A stretch of 64,000 nucleotides of DNA from UBA5336 sp039815055 (GCA_039815055.1 JBCCAA010000002.1:28811-92810), one strand, 5' to 3'. Shown: positions 54,465-63,662, numbered from the stretch's first letter. Translations and numbers: made by a program. Notes: a model not told the origin generated them from the letters alone.

Positions 54465-54579
54465 AACCGCGGTGCTGAGCCGCCGGTCGTTCCCATGATG
54501 TTCACAAGACGGTGACCAATGTCCCGTCAGGGTCGAAACGCTCTATCCACCACACTCGCAAAGGTGGTAGAGTCCGTAC

Positions 54580-55281
54580 ATGTCAATTTGGAAGGCTCTT
54601 CTGGACGGCGGGCGCCGTTTGTTCGAACCGGACCGGGACCAGCCCGCGCCCGGCAGCGAAGAAGAGTGTGCGCCTGACCCGCGCGATGTCGGCTTTACCG
54701 CCGCGGTGGTGGGGCTGGGCGCAAAGCTGGCCGTCGCCGACGGATATGTGTCCGATGATGAAGTGATAGTCTTCTCGCGCGTCTTCCAATCTGCGCCCGA
54801 AGATGCCGAAAGTGTGCGCCGGGTATTCAATCTCGCACGCCAGACCGTGCGCGGTTATGAGTCTTATGCCCGCCGGATCGGCCGCAAATATGCCGCTCGT
54901 CCCTGCCTGCTTGAAAGCGTGCTGGACGGGCTGTTCCAGATCGCCATGGCAGACGGCGTCATGAAGAACGAAGAGTTGGAATATCTGGAAACGGTCGCGA
55001 AAGCCTTTGGATTTGAAGACACCACCTTCCGGCGCATCAAGGCCAGCTATCTGGGACCGGACCGGGAAGACCCCTATCATGTCCTCGGTGTGTCCTATGA
55101 CGCAGAATTTGGCGATATCCGCAGAGCCTATCGCCACCTCATGTCCCGCCACCATCCCGACCGTGTGATGGGCAATGGCGCGCCGCCAGAATTTGAGCGC
55201 GCCGCCCAGGTGAAAGCGGCGACGATCACATCCGCCTATGCCAAAATCAAAGCCGAGCGGGGCCTGCTGGTCACGTCATAA
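54580..55281 (+). CDS. TerB and DnaJ domain co-chaperone (DjlA-like)
   Basis: A 233-residue protein combining a TerB-like helical domain (about 40-155; FTAAVVGLGAKLAVADGYVSDDE and MADGVMKNEELEYLETVAKAFG) with a C-terminal J domain (165-228). The J domain has the essential HPD motif in LMSRHHPDRVMG, so it should stimulate DnaK. E. coli DjlA has the same order but with an N-terminal membrane anchor, which is absent here, so this protein is probably cytoplasmic. It is divergent from the fasciclin gene. Confidence 0.9.
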   Translation: MSIWKALLDGGRRLFEPDRDQPAPGSEEECAPDPRDVGFTAAVVGLGAKLAVADGYVSDDEVIVFSRVFQSAPEDAESVRRVFNLARQTVRGYESYARRIGRKYAARPCLLESVLDGLFQIAMADGVMKNEELEYLETVAKAFGFEDTTFRRIKASYLGPDREDPYHVLGVSYDAEFGDIRRAYRHLMSRHHPDRVMGNGAPPEFERAAQVKAATITSAYAKIKAERGLLVTS

Positions 55282-55378
55282 CACGGTCGCTTACGAAAAA
55301 TTGACACCCAATTGCCCACAATGAGCGATTGACGCAGCGCACACAAACGCCCATCTTCTGCTGCAGGAGACGCATGAC

Positions 55379-55684
55379 ATGACTGCAAATGGAAATGCTG
55401 CACCTGGTGCGGCGCTTTATGAGACCATCATCGCGAACTTGCGCGCGGCGCTCGCCTTTGTGGCGAAAATCGCCATCGCAGGTCTTCTGGTGGTTGCAGC
55501 CGGACTTCTGGCCATGGTCACCGCCGTGTTCGGTCTGGTGATTGCAGGGATTGCCGTGCTTTTGCGGTTCACTGGATGGGGCCGGGCCGGCATGGCCACG
55601 CGGCGCACCGCTGACAGGCAAGACGGCGACACAATCACGCTAGAGGCCCACCGCACAGCCCATGGCTGGACCGTCGAGCGGTAA
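55379..55684 (+). CDS. Small hypothetical membrane protein
   Basis: A 101-residue protein with a long hydrophobic region (about 25-65), enough for one or two membrane helices, followed by a polar basic C-terminus ending with TAHGWTVER. CAGGAGA stands 8 bases before the ATG, which supports a real gene. No family is recognised. It ends directly against the convergent gene at 55685. It lies 97 bases after the DnaJ-type gene and could be read from the same promoter. Confidence 0.65.
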   Translation: MTANGNAAPGAALYETIIANLRAALAFVAKIAIAGLLVVAAGLLAMVTAVFGLVIAGIAVLLRFTGWGRAGMATRRTADRQDGDTITLEAHRTAHGWTVER

Positions 55685-56284
55685 TCACTCGCCCCGCCGC
55701 TGCGCCCAGCCTGTGAATCCGGCGGCCAACGAGAACAATAGCACAAGAGACGCGATACGCTGGCTCCAGAATGCCCAGCGCACGCCTTCGGGCACGCCAT
55801 CACCATCGAATCGGTTTGCGAGGAAGTCTTCCTTCACCGGGTCGAGTTCGACGATGGGGATGGAGTTGGGCAGGCTGAACCGGACCCATTCTGCATAATC
55901 CAGCGCGTTTTCCCGTGATGGACCCGCCAGGTTCCAGCCGCTGGAACAGAGATCGCCGAGCCATGCAAAGACGAGAATGAGCGACAGGAAATAGGCCACG
56001 CCGCAGCTTTGTTTGAAGCCAAAGCCGATGACGCGTCTCGAAAAGTTCTGCAACACCTTCATCAGATTGAGGAACGGTGAATAAACGGGCGCCTTGTCGG
56101 CATCCTCACCGCCGCGCCGGTCTTCCGGCACCTCAGACATATTCACTTTGCCTGTGGTGGCCAGCTGGTCCCACGCCCATTCTTCCCGGGGCTGGAAGCG
56201 CCCCTCTGGCAGGGGCACAGCCGCGTGCACCTCCCCCGGCAAGGGGCGGCGCGGTTCGGTCGGTCGTGGATCAGTCTCAGTCAT
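55685..56284 (-). CDS. Hypothetical membrane protein downstream of sdhB
   Basis: A 199-residue protein with a proline-rich, polar N-terminal half (1-80) and two predicted membrane helices (about 97-113 and 176-192), separated by a soluble loop. The loop contains a Cys and a SIPIVELDPVKEDFLANRF segment. No family is recognised. It is the last gene in the sdh-strand run, 88 bases after sdhB, with a hairpin and a palindrome in that gap, so co-transcription with sdhB is possible but not sure. Confidence 0.62.
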   Translation of the reverse strand: MTETDPRPTEPRRPLPGEVHAAVPLPEGRFQPREEWAWDQLATTGKVNMSEVPEDRRGGEDADKAPVYSPFLNLMKVLQNFSRRVIGFGFKQSCGVAYFLSLILVFAWLGDLCSSGWNLAGPSRENALDYAEWVRFSLPNSIPIVELDPVKEDFLANRFDGDGVPEGVRWAFWSQRIASLVLLFSLAAGFTGWAQRRGE

Positions 56285-56302
56285 GTCAGCGCCTCACATC
56301 GC

Positions 56303-56345
56303 TCCACCTTAGACTGGTGGAACGGGGCAAGAACGCAAGCTTGCG
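56303..56345. other. Structured gap after sdhB
   Basis: The 88-base gap between sdhB and the next gene holds an inverted repeat TCCACC / GGTGGA (56303-56308, 56316-56321) with a 7-base loop, and a perfect 12-base palindrome CGCAAGCTTGCG (56334-56345). Neither has a T-run, so I do not call a terminator. Confidence 0.4.
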
Positions 56346-56372
56346 CCTGGGACAGTTTCTTGTCGCGCCGCC

Positions 56373-57161
56373 TTAAGCGATGCGTTCGACCATCATGTGC
56401 TTGATCTTGGCGATGGCTTTGGCCGGGTTCAGGCCCTTTGGGCAAACCTGGGCGCAGTTCATGATGGTGTGGCAGCGATAGAGCTTGAACGGATCTTCCA
56501 GATCATCCAGCCGCTCGCCCGTGGCTTCATCGCGCGAATCGATCAGCCAGCGATAGGCCTGCAGCAGAGCGGCCGGGCCGAGATACTTGTCACCATTCCA
56601 CCAATAGGACGGGCAAGACGTTGAGCAGGAGGCGCACAAAATGCACTCATACAGCCCATCCAGCTCTTCGCGTTGCGGCTCAGACTGGCGCCACTCCTTT
56701 TCAGGTTCCGGCGTATCGGTCTTAAGGAAGGGCTGCACATAGGCGTGCTGGGCGTAGAAATTGGTCAGGTCCGGGATCAGGTCTTTCACCACGGGCAGGT
56801 GCGGCAGCGGCGCGATGGTGATCGTCGAGCCAGCCACTTCATCCCAGCCCCGCGTGCAGGCGATGGTGTTGTGCCCGCCAATGTTCATGGAGCACGACCC
56901 ACACACACCTTCGCGGCAAGACCGGCGAAAGGCCAGGGTCGGGTCAATCTTGTTCTTGATGTAAATCAGAACGTCCAGGACCATCGGTCCGCAATCATCC
57001 AGGTCCACCCAATAGGTGTCCCAACGCGGATTGCCGCCCTCTTCCGGGCTGTAGCGATAGACCTTGAACTTCTTCAGCTTTGAGCCGCCCTTGGGCTTTG
57101 GCCAGGCCTTGCCCTTCTTGATCTCGGACCCTCGCGGGAGTGTCAGCTGAACCATGGTCAT
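56373..57161 (-). CDS. sdhB: Succinate dehydrogenase iron-sulfur subunit
   Basis: Electron-transfer subunit of respiratory complex II, passing electrons from SdhA flavin to quinone. The 262-residue protein has all three cluster motifs in order: the 2Fe-2S set (CREGVCGSCSMNIGG), the 4Fe-4S set (CILCASCSTSCPSYWW) and the 3Fe-4S set (CHTIMNCAQVCPKGLNP). The ATG at 57161 is preceded by AGG at short spacing; an ATG two codons later is also possible. Two genes unrelated to complex II separate it from sdhA. Confidence 0.97.
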   Translation of the reverse strand: MTMVQLTLPRGSEIKKGKAWPKPKGGSKLKKFKVYRYSPEEGGNPRWDTYWVDLDDCGPMVLDVLIYIKNKIDPTLAFRRSCREGVCGSCSMNIGGHNTIACTRGWDEVAGSTITIAPLPHLPVVKDLIPDLTNFYAQHAYVQPFLKTDTPEPEKEWRQSEPQREELDGLYECILCASCSTSCPSYWWNGDKYLGPAALLQAYRWLIDSRDEATGERLDDLEDPFKLYRCHTIMNCAQVCPKGLNPAKAIAKIKHMMVERIA

Positions 57162-57255
57162 CAAACCTGTCTTGTCTGGCTCACAGGGATAGCGTGCTGT
57201 GGCTGGAACACCAGTGCGCGGCCTGTCGCAGTTGAGTGTTTATTCCGGATGCAGC

Positions 57256-58200
57256 CTAGCCGAACACGCGTTCCGGCATGTCTGGCGCTGACCATTTGGG
57301 ATCGGTTCGCGCCGCTAGGGCTGGCACGCCCGCCGCCGCATACTGAACGACGGCCTGAAGCCCCAGATATACCAGTACGAACAGCATGCCCGGCCCCCAA
57401 ACCGCTGGAGACGCCATGTAAGACAGGATCACCGCTGGATCATCGGCCTGCTCAAACCCAGACGATGCTGCAAACTGCCCCACAAAATAGAGCAGCCCGG
57501 CATTCTGCACCATGCTGGAGGCGATGCCAGAGACGATGAAAATGATCGCGAAGGCGCCCAGCATCGGCCAGAATCGCCCCTTCGACACACCCCAGGCTGA
57601 GGTAAACCGCACGGCCCGGTCACGGATTGTAAGCGCTGCTGCCGGTGAGAGGCGTACCAGGAACAGGATCAACGGAACGAACAGCCCGAACATGATCAAA
57701 ACGGTGACAACCAAGAGCGCTGGATTGGGGCTACCGCCGCCGGCGCCAGCGCCTGCCGCGAAAATGTAAATCAGAACACCCATCATTAGGGCGAACACGA
57801 CATACAAACCGATGAAACAAAGCAGCCACAGCAGCGCAACGGCCATGAGCCGGAACTCGTCGGCGCCCAACCGGACCGAAAACGCTGCCAGGCGCATGTA
57901 TCGGCGCTGAATTGCAGCCTCAATGACAGACCACGCCACCAGAAACAGCGGAATCATCATCGCGTAGCCAATGCCCATACGGGCAAACAGGCGAGCCGCT
58001 TCTGATTCGCTCATACGCTCCATTTCCCGGGGCCCCATACTTACGAACTCGATCAGGACCGACCCGATCAGAAACCAAAGCGCCAGGAAAATCAGGCTAT
58101 AGATCGCAAAATAAGACAGCAGGAACTTCCAGAGAAATCCGCCAGGCGCTGCGGTGCGCACGAAATGCATCATTGCGCCATCAAATGAGAACTTTTCCAC
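57256..58200 (-). CDS. Multi-spanning membrane protein inside the sdh operon
   Basis: A 314-residue inner-membrane protein with about six hydrophobic helices (near 22-48, 78-98, 117-150, 160-185, 215-240 and 270-290) and a short C-terminal tail. It has the amphipathic segment RLSPAAALTIRDRAVRFTSAWG, where a helix bundle of YciC/DUF975 or stress-related proteins can have similar sequence, but I cannot assign the family. The GTG at 58200 is chosen because GGAAGAGG stands at better spacing than for the TTG just before it. It lies between fkbM-like and sdhB genes. Confidence 0.72.
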   Translation of the reverse strand: MEKFSFDGAMMHFVRTAAPGGFLWKFLLSYFAIYSLIFLALWFLIGSVLIEFVSMGPREMERMSESEAARLFARMGIGYAMMIPLFLVAWSVIEAAIQRRYMRLAAFSVRLGADEFRLMAVALLWLLCFIGLYVVFALMMGVLIYIFAAGAGAGGGSPNPALLVVTVLIMFGLFVPLILFLVRLSPAAALTIRDRAVRFTSAWGVSKGRFWPMLGAFAIIFIVSGIASSMVQNAGLLYFVGQFAASSGFEQADDPAVILSYMASPAVWGPGMLFVLVYLGLQAVVQYAAAGVPALAARTDPKWSAPDMPERVFG

Positions 58201-58243
58201 CAATGCCTCTTCCCGATTGGCCAGTTGGTCCTAGTAAGTCGAT

Positions 58244-59122
58244 TTATGCATCACGTGGTCGCGTCAGCGTAATGTCCGCGCCGCGCTCCTCAGCGATCTG
58301 ATAGTTATGGGTCTCCAGAACCGCCCAGAGATCACGCTTCCACAGATGCGAATGCGTGACTTCCATCAGAATGGTACGAGGAAAAAGTGAGGGGTTCACC
58401 GTTTCAAAGAATGGCACAAGCGATTCATCTTCATAGCCTTCAACATCAATTTTAAGCACGTCAATTCTCGGCATTTTGGCTGACCGTATCAACTCAAGCA
58501 GCGGACGTACCGTGACGGTTTTATGTTGAAGGTCTTTTGTGCTCGCGCTTGTGTTCACGAAGCTCCCGCCACCAAGGTCATCGTCGTGGACTGTTAGTGG
58601 CAGAGTCGCGTTCTCAGACCCGACTGCGACACCTTCGATGACGGCTTCAGACTCGCCTCTGGAGAGTTCGATATTTGTTTCAAGCCTTTGCAGGAGCGCA
58701 GGATTCGGCTCGATTGCCAGAACGGTCCCTTTGCCGGCTGCAACGTGCAAAGCGATGGCTGAAAACAGGCCGGCATTTGCGCCAATATCCACGACATAGA
58801 GCCGGTCAGCAGCTTCAGCGCGCGCAGCCTCAAGTGCTTCGCGCTCATGGCGCATGAAATCGTCACCCTGGACAAGCGCTTTAATCTCGCTGCGATTATC
58901 GCCGATCTGGAGACGAATCGGCACCCCTTTGACAGAGACATCGGCAGTCACGCCGGACTGCACCAGCCGCTTTACCCAAACCCGTCGCAAGCTCCCGCGA
59001 CCTAATGGTGTATTTTTGCCTAGCCAGACCCAGATACCGCGCCAACCTTTTGGACGAAAGGCGCCCCAGGGTAAATCACCGCTGGAGGTCGACGTTTCGT
59101 GCTGGGTCAGCCGATTGGCCAT
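58244..59122 (-). CDS. FkbM family methyltransferase
   Basis: A 292-residue SAM-dependent O-methyltransferase-like protein. The SAM-binding motif I is DIGANAGLFSAIAL near residue 110, with the acidic AIEPNPALLQRLETN after it. The family signature LKIDVEGYEDESL is near residue 225. FkbM enzymes methylate sugars, polyketides or glycans; the substrate here is unknown. There is no signal peptide. It starts 14 bases after the sdhA stop, so it must be transcribed with sdhA, which is an unusual partnership. Confidence 0.88.
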   Translation of the reverse strand: MANRLTQHETSTSSGDLPWGAFRPKGWRGIWVWLGKNTPLGRGSLRRVWVKRLVQSGVTADVSVKGVPIRLQIGDNRSEIKALVQGDDFMRHEREALEAARAEAADRLYVVDIGANAGLFSAIALHVAAGKGTVLAIEPNPALLQRLETNIELSRGESEAVIEGVAVGSENATLPLTVHDDDLGGGSFVNTSASTKDLQHKTVTVRPLLELIRSAKMPRIDVLKIDVEGYEDESLVPFFETVNPSLFPRTILMEVTHSHLWKRDLWAVLETHNYQIAEERGADITLTRPRDA

Positions 59123-59136
59123 TCACACTTTTCCAA

Positions 59137-60927
59137 TCAGTACACCCGCGCCTTGGGTTCGATATACGCCATGTCGTTCGACAGCGTGAAGTCGTGAACC
59201 GGCCGATAGTCGATGTTGACCTTGCCGCCATCATCGACCCAGGCCAGCGTGTGCTTCATCCAGTTTTTATCGTCGCGATCGGGGAAGTCTTCCATGGCAT
59301 GGGCGCCGCGGCTTTCTTCGCGATTGGCTGCTGAATTCACCGTGACCGATGCCTGGGCGATCAGATTGTCGAACTCAAGCGCTTCGATAAGGTCGGTGTT
59401 CCAGACCATACCGCGATCCTTGACGTCCAGGCCGGGCAATTTCGCGAACACGTTGTCGATTTTCTCCACACCCTCGCGCAGGATCTCGCTGGTGCGGAAC
59501 ACAGCGCAATTGTCCTGCATCGATTTCTGCATTTCGAGGCGAAGGTCGGCCACTGGCTGATCGCCGGACGCGTTCCGAATGCGATCAAACCGAGCAAGGT
59601 GTTTGTCGGTCCAGCTGTCGGAAATGTCGGGCTGGCTGGCGCGCGCTTCCACAGATCGACCACAGTGAAGCCCGGCCGCACGGCCGAAGACAACAAGGTC
59701 GATCAGGGAGTTTGAGCCCAGACGGTTGGCGCCGTGCACCGACACGCATGCCGCTTCACCAACGGCCATGAGGCCCGGCACGACACTGTCCGGGTCACCA
59801 TTCGCCTTGGTCAGAACTTCGCCATTATAGTTGGTCGGGATGCCGCCCATATTGTAGTGAACCGTCGGCAGAACAGGGATCGGTTCTTTGTTTACATCGA
59901 CACCGGAAAACACCCGCGCCGTCTCGGAGATGCCCGGCAACCGCTCGGCCAAGGTTTCTGGCGGAAGGTGATCCAGGTGCAGATGGATATGGTCGCCATT
60001 CTGGCCGACGCCGCGGCCTTCACGAATCTCGATGGTCATGGACCGCGAAACCATGTCGCGTGGCGCAAGGTCTTTCACGCTTGGCGCATAACGCTCCATG
60101 AAGCGCTCGCCCTCGCCATTGGTAAGATAACCGCCCTCGCCGCGCGCACCTTCGGTAATCAGACAACCAGCGCCGTAAATGCCGGTGGGATGGAACTGGA
60201 TGAACTCCATATCCTGCAGCGGCAAGCCAGCGCGTAATACCATGGCATTGCCATCGCCTGTGCAAGTGTGCGCTGAGGTGCAAGAGAAATAAGCGCGGCC
60301 ATATCCGCCGGTAGCCAGCACGGTCTTTTGCGCCCGGAACCGGTGCATGGTGCCATCGTCCAGCTTCCAGGCGGTCACACCGCGACAGACCCCTTCCTCA
60401 TCCATGATCAGGTCCATGGCGACGTATTCGATGAAGAACTCGGTCTCGTTCTTGACGCATTGGCCATAGAGCGTGTGAAGCATCGCATGGCCAGTCCGGT
60501 CCGCCGCCGCGCACGTGCGCTGGACGGGCGGGCCCTGGCCCATTTCAGTGGTGTGGCCGCCAAAGGGGCGCTGGTAGATCTTGCCTTCAGGGTTACGCGA
60601 AAATGGCATGCCCCAGTGCTCAAGCTCGTAAACGGCAGCAGGCGCTTCACGGCAGAGATACTCGATGGCATCCTGGTCGCCGAGCCAATCTGACCCTTTG
60701 ACGGTGTCATACATGTGCCAGCGCCAGTCATCAGGGCCCATATTGCCCAGGCTGGCAGCGATGCCACCTTGCGCGGCAACCGTGTGAGAGCGCGTCGGGA
60801 AGACTTTGGTGATGCATGCCGTGCGCAAACCGGACTGGGCCGCGCCCAATGCGGCGCGAAGGCCTGATCCGCCAGCCCCGACAACCACTACGTCATAGGT
60901 GTGGTCGATCCACTCATAATCACTCAT
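59137..60927 (-). CDS. sdhA: Succinate dehydrogenase flavoprotein subunit
   Basis: Catalytic subunit of complex II, oxidising succinate to fumarate. The 596-residue protein begins MSDYEWIDHTYDVVVVGAGGSG with the FAD-binding dinucleotide fold. The covalent FAD-linked histidine is His48 in RSHTVAAQGG. Substrate-site segments include HPTGIYGAGCLITEGARGEGG and EAACVSVHGANRLGSNSL. The ATG at 60927 gives the family length; the frame remains open upstream across sdhD but that extension lies antisense to nothing useful and lacks family sequence. It is third in order after sdhC and sdhD. Confidence 0.98.
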   Translation of the reverse strand: MSDYEWIDHTYDVVVVGAGGSGLRAALGAAQSGLRTACITKVFPTRSHTVAAQGGIAASLGNMGPDDWRWHMYDTVKGSDWLGDQDAIEYLCREAPAAVYELEHWGMPFSRNPEGKIYQRPFGGHTTEMGQGPPVQRTCAAADRTGHAMLHTLYGQCVKNETEFFIEYVAMDLIMDEEGVCRGVTAWKLDDGTMHRFRAQKTVLATGGYGRAYFSCTSAHTCTGDGNAMVLRAGLPLQDMEFIQFHPTGIYGAGCLITEGARGEGGYLTNGEGERFMERYAPSVKDLAPRDMVSRSMTIEIREGRGVGQNGDHIHLHLDHLPPETLAERLPGISETARVFSGVDVNKEPIPVLPTVHYNMGGIPTNYNGEVLTKANGDPDSVVPGLMAVGEAACVSVHGANRLGSNSLIDLVVFGRAAGLHCGRSVEARASQPDISDSWTDKHLARFDRIRNASGDQPVADLRLEMQKSMQDNCAVFRTSEILREGVEKIDNVFAKLPGLDVKDRGMVWNTDLIEALEFDNLIAQASVTVNSAANREESRGAHAMEDFPDRDDKNWMKHTLAWVDDGGKVNIDYRPVHDFTLSNDMAYIEPKARVY

Positions 60928-60959
60928 CTCTATCGTCCTCCTGCCACAGTCCCGCCAGG

Positions 60960-61358
60960 TTAGGCGGCTGCGGAAATCCAAATATTCAAGACGCTCAACA
61001 CCGCTGCGGCAAACAGGGTGATCGCGACAAATGTGTTCGCGATCAGCAAGAACGTCTTCATGCCGCTCCCGTAGATGTAATCCTCGATGACCACCTGCAT
61101 ACCGAGACGCATGTGATAGAACGCCGCGCCAAAAGTGAGCACCAACAAGATCGCATTCCAAGGCTGTGCAACCCAGGCGCGGGCGGCCTCGAAGTCTGTG
61201 CCCGCCGCATTGATCACGGAGAACAGGAACCACGGCACCAGAAAGATCAGCGCGATTGCCGACACACGCTGGCGAATATGATGGTCTGTGCCGGATTTGG
61301 CGGAGCCCAGACCGCGAGCGCGGGCGGCTGGAGTCGAAAAGTCTTGTTGAACAGACAT
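60960..61358 (-). CDS. sdhD: Succinate dehydrogenase membrane anchor subunit SdhD
   Basis: One of two hydrophobic subunits anchoring complex II and forming its quinone and heme site. The 132-residue protein has three membrane helices (about 33-52, 67-88 and 98-125). The conserved end of the second helix, FYHMRLGMQVVIEDYI, includes the likely heme-ligand histidine. It lies between sdhC and sdhA with small gaps of 15 and 32 bases. Confidence 0.94.
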   Translation of the reverse strand: MSVQQDFSTPAARARGLGSAKSGTDHHIRQRVSAIALIFLVPWFLFSVINAAGTDFEAARAWVAQPWNAILLVLTFGAAFYHMRLGMQVVIEDYIYGSGMKTFLLIANTFVAITLFAAAVLSVLNIWISAAA

Positions 61359-61373
61359 GAACCTTGCTCCCGC

Positions 61374-61790
61374 CTAGATCTGGGTGACTGCGAACCAGAT
61401 GCCCATGGCACCGGCAGCAGCGAATACGAAATTGAACAGCGACCAGGTGCTGGCCGTCTTGGGGTCAAATCCGATGCGCGGGCCATCCCACAGAAGGTGG
61501 CGAATGCCGTTGGCAAAATGAAACAACACCACGCCGGCCCAGAGTGTCAGAACAATCTGGCCAAAAATCGAGGTCATTAGCCCTTGCAGGAATGTGAAAC
61601 TCTCCGGCGGTTCTCCACCGCTCATGGGTAGACCGAGGGTGAACAGCCAGGCGGTGATCAGGAATGTGCCGAAATACAGCGCCACACCCGTTACCCTGTG
61701 CATGATGGAAGCGACCATGGTGAGGTGAAACCGCCAAACCTGAAGGTGGGGCGACAGGGGCCGTGGATCGGCTGGCGCATTGGTGGACAT
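61374..61790 (-). CDS. sdhC: Succinate dehydrogenase cytochrome b556 subunit
   Basis: Second membrane anchor of complex II. The 138-residue protein starts with the typical RPLSPHLQVWRFHLTMVASIMHRVTGV region (quinone site; the conserved Ser and Arg are in SIMHR) and continues with three helices. The heme-binding histidine lies in LFHFANGIRHLLWD. It is the first gene of the sdh operon and is divergent from the DUF885 gene across a 48-base gap that must contain both promoters. Confidence 0.94.
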   Translation of the reverse strand: MSTNAPADPRPLSPHLQVWRFHLTMVASIMHRVTGVALYFGTFLITAWLFTLGLPMSGGEPPESFTFLQGLMTSIFGQIVLTLWAGVVLFHFANGIRHLLWDGPRIGFDPKTASTWSLFNFVFAAAGAMGIWFAVTQI

Positions 61791-61806
61791 ATGGAAACCT
61801 CACTTG

Positions 61807-61835
61807 CCTCTATGGCCGTGCGGTGGTTCTAGAGG
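61807..61835. promoter_or_regulatory. Inverted repeat in the sdhC/DUF885 divergent gap
   Basis: CCTCTA (61807-61812) and TAGAGG (61830-61835) are inverted around 17 bases. The 3' arm overlaps the only visible ribosome-binding-like sequence of the DUF885 gene (AGAGGGG). It could be an operator for the sdh promoter, or chance in a short gap. Confidence 0.25.
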
Positions 61836-61838
61836 GGC

Positions 61839-63662
61839 ATGGAAAGCTGTCAACGCGCCCTTTTGGCCCCCCCACTTCTGAAGCCTATTCTGGCTGCAGC
61901 TGCTTTGGCCTTTGCAGGACCCGTAGCCCCTGCTTTGGCGGCTCCGGATAGCACGCAAAGCCAGACTGATTCGGTGGAAGCCCTAATCACGGACTATGAA
62001 GCGTTCCTGAGAGCCACAGACCCGGTCGCAGAGGCGCGCGGCACGGGTGCGGGACCCACTCGGTGGCCGGATGTGACGCCGCAAGCTGTGGCCCAAAACG
62101 CCGCCGCCGCTGAAACCTTCATGACCCGCCTCAGCGCGCTGGACCATGACCGCATGGTCGACGCCGCGATCCTCGACCATATTCTCTCGCGGACGGTCAT
62201 TCAGCACAAACATGACACCGCGCGCATCCCGTTTACCGGTGATAGCGGCTTTCATAGCGCGGCCACCTTTGCCGCCTCGCGTGCCAATCTGCTGACTCTC
62301 GCCCGCGCGGACGCCTATGTGGCGCGCCTCGAAGATCTGCCACGTTACTTTGAAGACAATATTGCCAACCTTCAGCGCGGGATTGAAACTGGCTGGACCG
62401 CCCATGGTGACCCGCTCTCCACGATGATGGAACAGGTCAATGAGCAGATTGTCGCCGATCCCGTTGAATCGGAACTCTACGCCCCGCTGACCCGGCTGCC
62501 GACGGGCATTCCAGATACTGACCGCATCCGCCTGAAACGCGAAGGCCGCGAGGCGGTTGCTGACGCGATCACCGCTTATCAGGACCTGCTGACCTTTCTG
62601 GAAGACGACTACGCCCGTTCGTCTCGGCTTGAACCAGGCCTTGCGGGTTTGCGCGGTGGGCGGGTCGTCTACGCCGATCTGGCGGATATGCACACGGCCG
62701 GCGCCGGGCTGACGCCGGAGCAGATCCACAAGATTGGCCAGGAAGAAGTTGCGCGCATTCGCGGCGAGATGCTGGCGATTCTGGACGAACTGGCCTTTGA
62801 GGGCAGCCTTCAGGCCTTTTTGACCTTCCTGCGCACCGATGACCGGTTTTACGCGCGCACCTCCGATGACCTGATCGAAAAAGCCGCCGAGATCTCAAAG
62901 AGACTCGATGCTGTAGTCCCGCAATATTTTGGCCGCCTGCCAAGGCTGCCTTATGGTGTGTCACCGGTGCCGGCCTCGATCGCGCCGGGCTTTACCACTG
63001 GGCGTTATGCTCAGGGTGATCCGGAAACAGGGCGATCTGGCACCTATCTCGTCAACACCTACCGGCTCGACCAGCGCCCGCTCTATGAGTTACCCGCGCT
63101 GACGGCCCATGAAGCTGTTCCGGGCCACCACTTGCAGATCGCACTGGCCCAGGAAATGCGTGGCGTTCCAGAGTACCGTCGCCGTTACTATGCTACTGCA
63201 TTCGGCGAGGGCTGGGCGCTTTATGCGGAAAAGATTGCAGGCGAAGCCGGCATTTACCGCACACCTTATGAGCGCTTTGGCCAACTGTCCTATGAGATGT
63301 GGCGCGCGTGCCGTCTCGTCGCTGACACAGGCCTGCACTGGTATGGCTGGTCTCGGGAACAGGCCGAGGCGTGCTTCATAGAGAACACCGCCCTTGCGCC
63401 GTTGAACATTGAAACCGAGGTCACACGCTATATCGGATGGCCGGGCCAGGCGCTGGCCTACAAGATTGGCGAGCTTGAAATTCTCAAGCTGCGTGAGGAA
63501 GCGCGCACCGTATTGGGCCCGCGGTTCGACATTCGCGACTTCCACGATCATTTGCTGGCAGAGGGCTCAACTCCGCTGTCGACCCTATCCGCCCGGATGC
63601 GCCAGTGGATCGAAGACCAGAAGGCCGCCTTTGCTGAAATGGAAGCCACGCCTGCGCCATGA
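61839..63662 (+). CDS. DUF885 family exported metallopeptidase-like protein
   Basis: A 607-residue exported protein with a leader ending near APALAAP (residue 36). The DUF885 domain is clear in the last 250 residues, with a zinc-peptidase-type motif LTAHEAVPGHHLQIAL, followed by AFGEGWALYAEK and ENTALAPLNIETEV. Members are considered periplasmic carboxypeptidase-like enzymes; few have been characterised. The ATG at 61839 has a G-rich ribosome binding site very close to it, so the start may be slightly different. It overlaps the next gene by 4 bases. Confidence 0.86.
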   Translation: MESCQRALLAPPLLKPILAAAALAFAGPVAPALAAPDSTQSQTDSVEALITDYEAFLRATDPVAEARGTGAGPTRWPDVTPQAVAQNAAAAETFMTRLSALDHDRMVDAAILDHILSRTVIQHKHDTARIPFTGDSGFHSAATFAASRANLLTLARADAYVARLEDLPRYFEDNIANLQRGIETGWTAHGDPLSTMMEQVNEQIVADPVESELYAPLTRLPTGIPDTDRIRLKREGREAVADAITAYQDLLTFLEDDYARSSRLEPGLAGLRGGRVVYADLADMHTAGAGLTPEQIHKIGQEEVARIRGEMLAILDELAFEGSLQAFLTFLRTDDRFYARTSDDLIEKAAEISKRLDAVVPQYFGRLPRLPYGVSPVPASIAPGFTTGRYAQGDPETGRSGTYLVNTYRLDQRPLYELPALTAHEAVPGHHLQIALAQEMRGVPEYRRRYYATAFGEGWALYAEKIAGEAGIYRTPYERFGQLSYEMWRACRLVADTGLHWYGWSREQAEACFIENTALAPLNIETEVTRYIGWPGQALAYKIGELEILKLREEARTVLGPRFDIRDFHDHLLAEGSTPLSTLSARMRQWIEDQKAAFAEMEATPAP

